This document shows positions 33,037 through 37,298 of a stretch of DNA of 37,298 nt, in pieces. Source of the stretch: an uncultured Desulfofustis sp. (lineage in GTDB: Bacteria > Desulfobacterota > Desulfobulbia > Desulfobulbales > Desulfocapsaceae); the NCBI GenBank assembly GCA_905479735.1, contig CAJQNS010000053.1:1-37298 (forward strand), read 5' to 3'. Both the position numbers and the translations under genes were made by a program. The first letter of the stretch is position 1, and the number at the start of each line of letters is the position of its first letter. Under the pieces are notes generated by a model that had not been told where the DNA came from, did not search any database, and saw only the letters and a list, made by a program, of their open reading frames with translations.

Positions 33037-33720
33037 TTACACCAGACCGCTCATAATTGACTCGGTCACTTCTTGGATCGATTTTGAACCGTCAACCGAG
33101 ATTACCTTGGGACCGCCGGCCTGTTTGAAGTAATCAACTGCAGCCATGGTTCCGGTCTGGTTGTCGTAGTAGATGTTGTGGCGCTTGTCGATGGCTTCTT
33201 CATCCTGGTCGTCGGCTCTGGTGTTCAGATCACCGCCGCAGACCCGGCAGACCAGCTTACCGTCTTTTTCCACCGGCTTGATGGCGTCGAAAGCAACATG
33301 GTTCGGGTGGTTATTGTCATTGACACAAAGACGACGTCCCATGATCCGTTCTTTGGCAATCTGCCGGTCGAGAACGATCTCAATTACGTAGTCCAGATCT
33401 ATGCCGGCCTGCTTCAAATTCTCCGCCAGGGTGATGGCCTGATCCTTGGAACGGGGGAACCCGTCCAGCACCCAGCCTTCCTTGCAGTCATCTTTCTGGA
33501 GGCGTTCTATCATCATTGGGATGGTAATGTCGTCAGGCACCAAGTCCCCGCGCTCGATGAATTCCTTGGCTTTTTTTCCGAGCTCGGTACCGCCGCCGAT
33601 GTGTTCTCTGAAAATTGCACCGGATTCGATATGAGGGATGTTGTACTTTTCTTTGACGATTGCGCCCTGGGTGCCCTTACCGCTGCCGTTCGGCCCAAAG
33701 GCCAAAATATTCATACTCAT
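33037..33720 (-). CDS. adk: Adenylate kinase with Cys/His metal-binding-type LID
   Basis: A protein of 227 residues that interconverts ATP + AMP and 2 ADP. The P-loop is GPNGSGKGTQ (residues 9-18), the AMP-binding loop follows (IESGAIFREH), and DGFPRSKDQA (86-95) and MGRRLC (128-132) are diagnostic. The LID carries Cys132, His138, Cys158 and Cys161 in a C-x5-H-x19-C-x2-C arrangement. That recalls the metal-binding C-x5-H-x15-C-x2-C described for the Desulfovibrio gigas enzyme, with a slightly longer loop. The start ATG 33720 follows AAGGAGAG. It is a stand-alone gene with its own terminator, divergent from hom. Confidence 0.95.
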   Translation of the reverse strand: MSMNILAFGPNGSGKGTQGAIVKEKYNIPHIESGAIFREHIGGGTELGKKAKEFIERGDLVPDDITIPMMIERLQKDDCKEGWVLDGFPRSKDQAITLAENLKQAGIDLDYVIEIVLDRQIAKERIMGRRLCVNDNNHPNHVAFDAIKPVEKDGKLVCRVCGGDLNTRADDQDEEAIDKRHNIYYDNQTGTMAAVDYFKQAGGPKVISVDGSKSIQEVTESIMSGLV

Positions 33721-34005
33721 TGATCTCTCCTTTTGTTTGAACTCGAATTATCAATCAAAGCACAGATGAGTGGCTCAATCATCTTTTTGATTGTGCTGAT
33801 GAAACCAATACCTTGATCATCCCTAAAAAACGAGCTGTGATTATAGCCGAAATGGCAGGTCCGGGCCAGTAAAATATCTCTGCTATTATTTTGACTTTCA
33901 CCCTGATAATGGGTACTTTTGCCCAATCAATCGGCCGTGTGATTTCAGGTAATTGGGTTCTGTTGTCAATGACCGGCTCTAAATCCTCACAGTTTACTGC
34001 AGATC

Positions 34006-35313
34006 ATGGAAAAAATTCGTGTCGGACTGATCGGTTTTGGAACCGTCGGCAGCGGCCTCGCCCAGACTTTGCTCTCCCAGCGCGAGAGATTGCAGCAGAA
34101 AGTTGGCCTACCCATCGAGCTCAGCCGGGTTGCCGACATCAATATAAGCGAGTTGCCTGCAGAGTATGAAGATGTCGCCCTAAGCTCAGATGCAGGCGAT
34201 ATCTTCAACGATCCGGAAATCGATATCGTTGTCGAGCTGATCGGCGGCACGGAACCCGCCAAATCATTCATGCTCGAAGCCATTAAACGCGGCAAGCACG
34301 TGATAACAGCCAACAAGGCGTTGCTGTCGACTCACGGCAGGGAGATTTTTAAAGCGGCTGCGGCCCACCAGGTTGAAGTTGGCTTCGAAGCGAGTGTCGG
34401 CGGCGGTATTCCGGTAATCAAAGCACTCAAGGAAGGGCTGGTAGCCAACCGGATCGAAGTGATCCGGGGCATCATGAACGGTACCGCCAACTACATTCTG
34501 ACCATGATGACCGAACACGGAACACCTTTCGAGGAAGTACTGATGGATGCCCAGGAGAAGGGTTTTGCCGAGGCCGATCCGACTTACGATGTGGAGGGAA
34601 TCGACACTGCCCACAAACTGGCTATCCTGATGACCATCGCCTATGGGCAGCATGTCCATCTGGATGATATTTCGGTGGAAGGAATCAGCAGCATCAAGCC
34701 GATCGATATCGATTTTGCCAAGGAATTCGGCTACCGGATAAAACTGCTGGCCATCAGCAGAAATCACGGCGACCACGTGGAGGCCCGGGTCCACCCGACC
34801 ATGGTTCCCCAATCCTCGATGCTGGCCAGTATCAACGGCTCCTTCAACGCCATACAGATCACCGGTGATACGGTCGGCGACACCCTGTTTTACGGCCACG
34901 GCGCCGGCATGATGCCGACCGGCAGCGCGGTGGCGGCAGACGTTGTGGATATTGCCAGAAATATTATTTCTGCGTCAATCAACCGGGTACCTCCGCTGTC
35001 CTATCTGCCGGAAAAGTTTACCCCCCCTTCCATTACCCCAATGGGTGAGCTTACCTGTCCCTACTATTTCAGAGTAACCGTTTTGGATGAGCCAGGAGTG
35101 TTGTCGGCAATTTCGGGGATTCTTGGCAAACACGGGATTTCCATTCGATCGGTGCTCCAGAAAGGCGAAAAGGCAGGTAAGCCCGTTCATGTGGTGCTGC
35201 GCGCTCATATGGCCCTGGAGTCGTCCGTGCAAAAGGCCGTCGCAGAAATTGACGCACTCGATTTCTGCACCGAACCGACGGTGATGATTCGTGTACTCAT
35301 CGATGAGTACTAA
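34006..35313 (+). CDS. hom: Homoserine dehydrogenase with ACT domain
   Basis: A protein of 435 residues. The NAD(P)-binding motif GFGTVGSG (residues 10-17) opens the Rossmann domain, and the catalytic domain carries GIMNGTANYILTMM and DPTYDVEGIDTAHKLAIL. The last 80 residues, starting about PYYFRVTVLDEPGVLSAI, form an ACT domain for feedback inhibition, probably by threonine. It reduces aspartate semialdehyde to homoserine for threonine and methionine synthesis. The ribosome site before ATG 34006 is weak, with no clear Shine-Dalgarno. It is 23 nt upstream of the phosphoglycerate-mutase-like gene, placing two candidate steps of the same pathway together. Confidence 0.95.
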   Translation: MEKIRVGLIGFGTVGSGLAQTLLSQRERLQQKVGLPIELSRVADINISELPAEYEDVALSSDAGDIFNDPEIDIVVELIGGTEPAKSFMLEAIKRGKHVITANKALLSTHGREIFKAAAAHQVEVGFEASVGGGIPVIKALKEGLVANRIEVIRGIMNGTANYILTMMTEHGTPFEEVLMDAQEKGFAEADPTYDVEGIDTAHKLAILMTIAYGQHVHLDDISVEGISSIKPIDIDFAKEFGYRIKLLAISRNHGDHVEARVHPTMVPQSSMLASINGSFNAIQITGDTVGDTLFYGHGAGMMPTGSAVAADVVDIARNIISASINRVPPLSYLPEKFTPPSITPMGELTCPYYFRVTVLDEPGVLSAISGILGKHGISIRSVLQKGEKAGKPVHVVLRAHMALESSVQKAVAEIDALDFCTEPTVMIRVLIDEY

Positions 35314-35336
35314 TCCAGGGGATATCTGAGCCGCTC

Positions 35337-36557
35337 ATGAAATATTTGATTCTTGTCGGTGACGGCATGGGTGACCACCCGTTACCGGAACTCGGCAACA
35401 AAACGCCACTCGAGGCGGCCTCCACTCCTGCCATGGACGAATTGTGCCGGCACAGCACCCTGTTCGAGGTCGCCACCGTACCGGATGGTTTTCATCCCGG
35501 CAGCGATGTCGCCAACATGTCCCTGCTTGGTTATGACCCGGCGCACTATTACACCGGCAGGGCGCCTCTTGAGGCGGCCAGCATGGGAATCGATCTGGCC
35601 CCTGATGAAACGGCATTTCGCTGCAATCTGGTGACGCTTGAATACGAAGATGAGCGAACCACCATGATCGATTTTTCCGCCGGCCACATCAGCAGTGAAG
35701 AGGCGGCGGAGTTAATCTCGGCAATTCAGCAGAAATGCGGCAGCGAACGATTTCGATTCTGCCCCGGCATCAGCTATCGCCACCTGCTGGTGGTGAAGGA
35801 TTCAGTCGCCAACCTCAGCACCGTCCCGCCCCACGATTATATCGGTAGAGATGTAACGGATCACTTTGAAACCTACCTGGCAGCCCGGGACTGGGCATCA
35901 TTGGTGCTCGAAGCCCGGAAAATCCTGGCGGATCATCCCGTAAATCTGGAGCGTATCGCCCAGGGAAAACGGCCGGCCACCGGCATCTGGCCCTGGGGTT
36001 CCGGCAAAATGCCTGCCATGCCAACGCTTAAAAAACGATTCAACTTAAGCGGTACGATGATCTCAGCGGTCGACCTGCTGAATGGGCTTGGTGTCTGTGT
36101 CGGACTCAACATTGCCAAGGTCGAGGGCGCTACCGGGTATATCGATACCAATTACGAAGGCAAAGCGGCTGCCGCCATCGAAGCACTCGAAGAGCAGGAT
36201 TTCGTCTTTGTCCATCTGGAAGCCCCCGACGAGGCCGGCCACCAGGGCAGACTCGATCACAAGATTCAGGCCATCGAGGACTTTGACAAAAGGATTGTCG
36301 CCCCAATCACCGCTGCCCTTAGGGACCGCAAGCAACCGTTTCGGGTGATCGTCACCATGGATCACTTCACCCCGCTTTCACTGCAGACCCATACGGCAGA
36401 ACCGGTTCCGGCCCTGATCTACGACTCGAGACAGTCCTCCAGAATTTCAGACCATTCACTTGACGAACGGCTGCTGAAGGGTGACAACGGTCTTAAACAG
36501 ATTGACGGCTATACCTTGATCGAATTCCTGCTTGAAAAAGAAGCTCACTATGACTGA
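35337..36557 (+). CDS. Phosphoglycerate-mutase-like protein (apgM family), proposed homoserine kinase
   Basis: A protein of 406 residues of the archaeal-type cofactor-independent phosphoglycerate mutase superfamily (alkaline phosphatase fold). Metal and catalytic positions are visible: Asp9 in ILVGDGMGD, Ser56-Asp57 in GSDVANMSLLGYDP, the HLEAPDEAGHQG cluster and TMDHFTPLSLQTHT near the end. Within the superfamily the subgroup whose genes sit beside hom or thrC has been annotated as a proposed homoserine kinase (the TIGR02535 model). Position directly after hom supports that reading over glycolysis. However, an APH-type homoserine kinase is also encoded at 15861-16817. It overlaps the thioesterase gene by 8 nt. 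Confidence 0.82.
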   Translation: MKYLILVGDGMGDHPLPELGNKTPLEAASTPAMDELCRHSTLFEVATVPDGFHPGSDVANMSLLGYDPAHYYTGRAPLEAASMGIDLAPDETAFRCNLVTLEYEDERTTMIDFSAGHISSEEAAELISAIQQKCGSERFRFCPGISYRHLLVVKDSVANLSTVPPHDYIGRDVTDHFETYLAARDWASLVLEARKILADHPVNLERIAQGKRPATGIWPWGSGKMPAMPTLKKRFNLSGTMISAVDLLNGLGVCVGLNIAKVEGATGYIDTNYEGKAAAAIEALEEQDFVFVHLEAPDEAGHQGRLDHKIQAIEDFDKRIVAPITAALRDRKQPFRVIVTMDHFTPLSLQTHTAEPVPALIYDSRQSSRISDHSLDERLLKGDNGLKQIDGYTLIEFLLEKEAHYD

Positions 36558-36996
36558 TCCGGCTCCCTTCGTTTATCGCATCCAGGTCCGGGTCCTCTAT
36601 GGCGACACAGATGCTGGTGGAGTCGTCTACAACGCCAATTTTCTGCGCTATTTCGAACAGGGCAGAACCGAATTGATGCGGGCCCATGTCTGTTCCTATA
36701 AAAAGATAGAAGCGCTTGGACTGATCCTGCCGGTCACTGAAGCCCATGCCCGCTACAAGGCACCGGCCTTCTATGACGACCTGCTTACCATCGAGACTTC
36801 GATCAATGAATTGACCAGGTATACCTGCAGGTTCAACTACCGGGTCACCCGGCAGGACCAGAACCGTCCCAGGCCGACCCTGCTGGTCAAAGGCTATACC
36901 ATCCACGCCGCAGTTACCAGAGGGGGAAAGCTGACCCGGCTCCCCGAAGATATCCTGGCCCGACTCCAATCGCTGACTAGCTCGCCAAAACAATAG
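36550..36996 (+). CDS. Hotdog-fold acyl-CoA thioesterase, YbgC/4-hydroxybenzoyl-CoA thioesterase type
   Basis: A protein of 148 residues. The diagnostic stretch VLYGDTDAGGVVYNANFLRYFEQGRTEL contains the catalytic Asp region of the 4HBT/YbgC family; the usual His in VVYHAN is Asn here. Later family segments are ARYKAPAFYDDLLTIET and LLVKGYT. YbgC proteins associate with the Tol-Pal system in some bacteria, but no tol genes are visible here. The start ATG 36550 overlaps the end of the preceding gene; a TTG upstream would also be in frame but has no support. It would hydrolyse a short acyl-CoA thioester whose identity is unknown. Confidence 0.88.
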   Translation: MTDPAPFVYRIQVRVLYGDTDAGGVVYNANFLRYFEQGRTELMRAHVCSYKKIEALGLILPVTEAHARYKAPAFYDDLLTIETSINELTRYTCRFNYRVTRQDQNRPRPTLLVKGYTIHAAVTRGGKLTRLPEDILARLQSLTSSPKQ

Positions 36997-37013
36997 CACC
37001 CCTCTAAAACAGA

Positions 37014-37041
37014 TTGACTTTCTCAGACTCCGTGCTATATT
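37014..37041 (+). promoter_or_regulatory. Promoter of the initiator tRNA gene
   Basis: TTGACT (37014-37019) and TATATT (37036-37041) are 16 bp apart. The -10 box ends 12 bp before the tRNA 5' end, so the transcript would start very near the mature end. Confidence 0.65.
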
Positions 37042-37053
37042 TGCATCTCTCAA

Positions 37054-37130
<77 letters not shown>

Positions 37131-37139
37131 AATGATATC

Positions 37140-37175
37140 AAGCACTTATGGCTTTAAGCTGTAAGTGCTTTTTTT
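37140..37175 (+). terminator. Terminator after tRNA-fMet
   Basis: The stem AAGCACTTA (37140-37148) pairs with TAAGTGCTT (37162-37170) and is followed by seven T (37169-37175). It starts 10 nt after the tRNA CCA end. The remaining 120 bp to the window edge show nothing I can identify. Confidence 0.88.
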
Positions 37176-37298
37176 GTTTTTCGGCCTCATCCCCAACCCG
37201 TGGTAAAGAATTAAGCGGAAATTTTTTAATTTGGATAATCAGAAAACTACCTTTTCTGAGCATTCGGGTAACTGCGTCCTGCCAGTGATAACCTCTCG

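Overview
The window reads as a chromosomal segment of a Gram-negative, sulfur-metabolising anaerobe, most likely a Desulfobacterota (Desulfobulbales-like) bacterium. The support is a DsrC-type protein with both C-terminal redox cysteines, a sulfide:quinone oxidoreductase-like flavoprotein, a CobA-HemD fusion (siroheme/heme supply), an adenylate kinase with a Cys/His LID like that described in Desulfovibrio, and Gram-negative envelope genes (RND pump, PpiD, bactofilin, Uup). The taxonomic call is inference. I see no insertion sequence, prophage or CRISPR array; this is core and near-core genome with a few unusual genes.

Layout. 1-402: 3' end of a sulfide:quinone oxidoreductase gene interrupted by an in-frame TGA, exactly where relatives carry a conserved redox cysteine and followed at SECIS distance by a perfect hairpin, so probably a selenoprotein; a strong terminator follows. 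511-3636: promoter, a foldable leader, and an overlapping membrane-protein/GTPase pair (DUF2868/DUF3482). 3629-5390 (minus): RluA-type pseudouridine synthase and a class IV aminotransferase. 5529-10214: MarR regulator with tandem operators, then an RND adaptor and pump. 10309-10626: a CMD/AhpD-fold protein lacking the CxxC. 11009-15692 (minus): complete branched-chain amino acid ABC transporter livKHMGF. 15861-21133 (minus): uup, an ornithine cyclodeaminase/mu-crystallin homologue, threonine synthase and an APH-type homoserine kinase. 21296-23712 (plus): M23 peptidase, bactofilin, a small zinc-ribbon protein and an ATP-grasp protein. 23768-24088 (minus): dsrC. 24521-30771: ppiD and an SNF2-family ATPase. 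30787-33720 (minus): cereblon-like CULT protein, cobA-hemD and adk. 34006-36996: homoserine dehydrogenase, a phosphoglycerate-mutase-like proposed homoserine kinase, and an acyl-CoA thioesterase; then initiator tRNA-Met with its own promoter and terminator.

How the genes work together. Two loci together cover homoserine to threonine: hom plus the apgM-like gene at one, thrB plus thrC at the other, so two different candidates for the homoserine kinase step are encoded about 19 kb apart. SQR and DsrC belong to sulfide/sulfite metabolism, and CobA-HemD makes the siroheme precursor that dissimilatory sulfite reductase needs. The items most worth following are the putative Sec-containing SQR, the bacterial cereblon-type CULT protein next to cobA-hemD, the zinc-ribbon/ATP-grasp pair attached to the bactofilin operon, and the unexplained structured leader at about 561-647.
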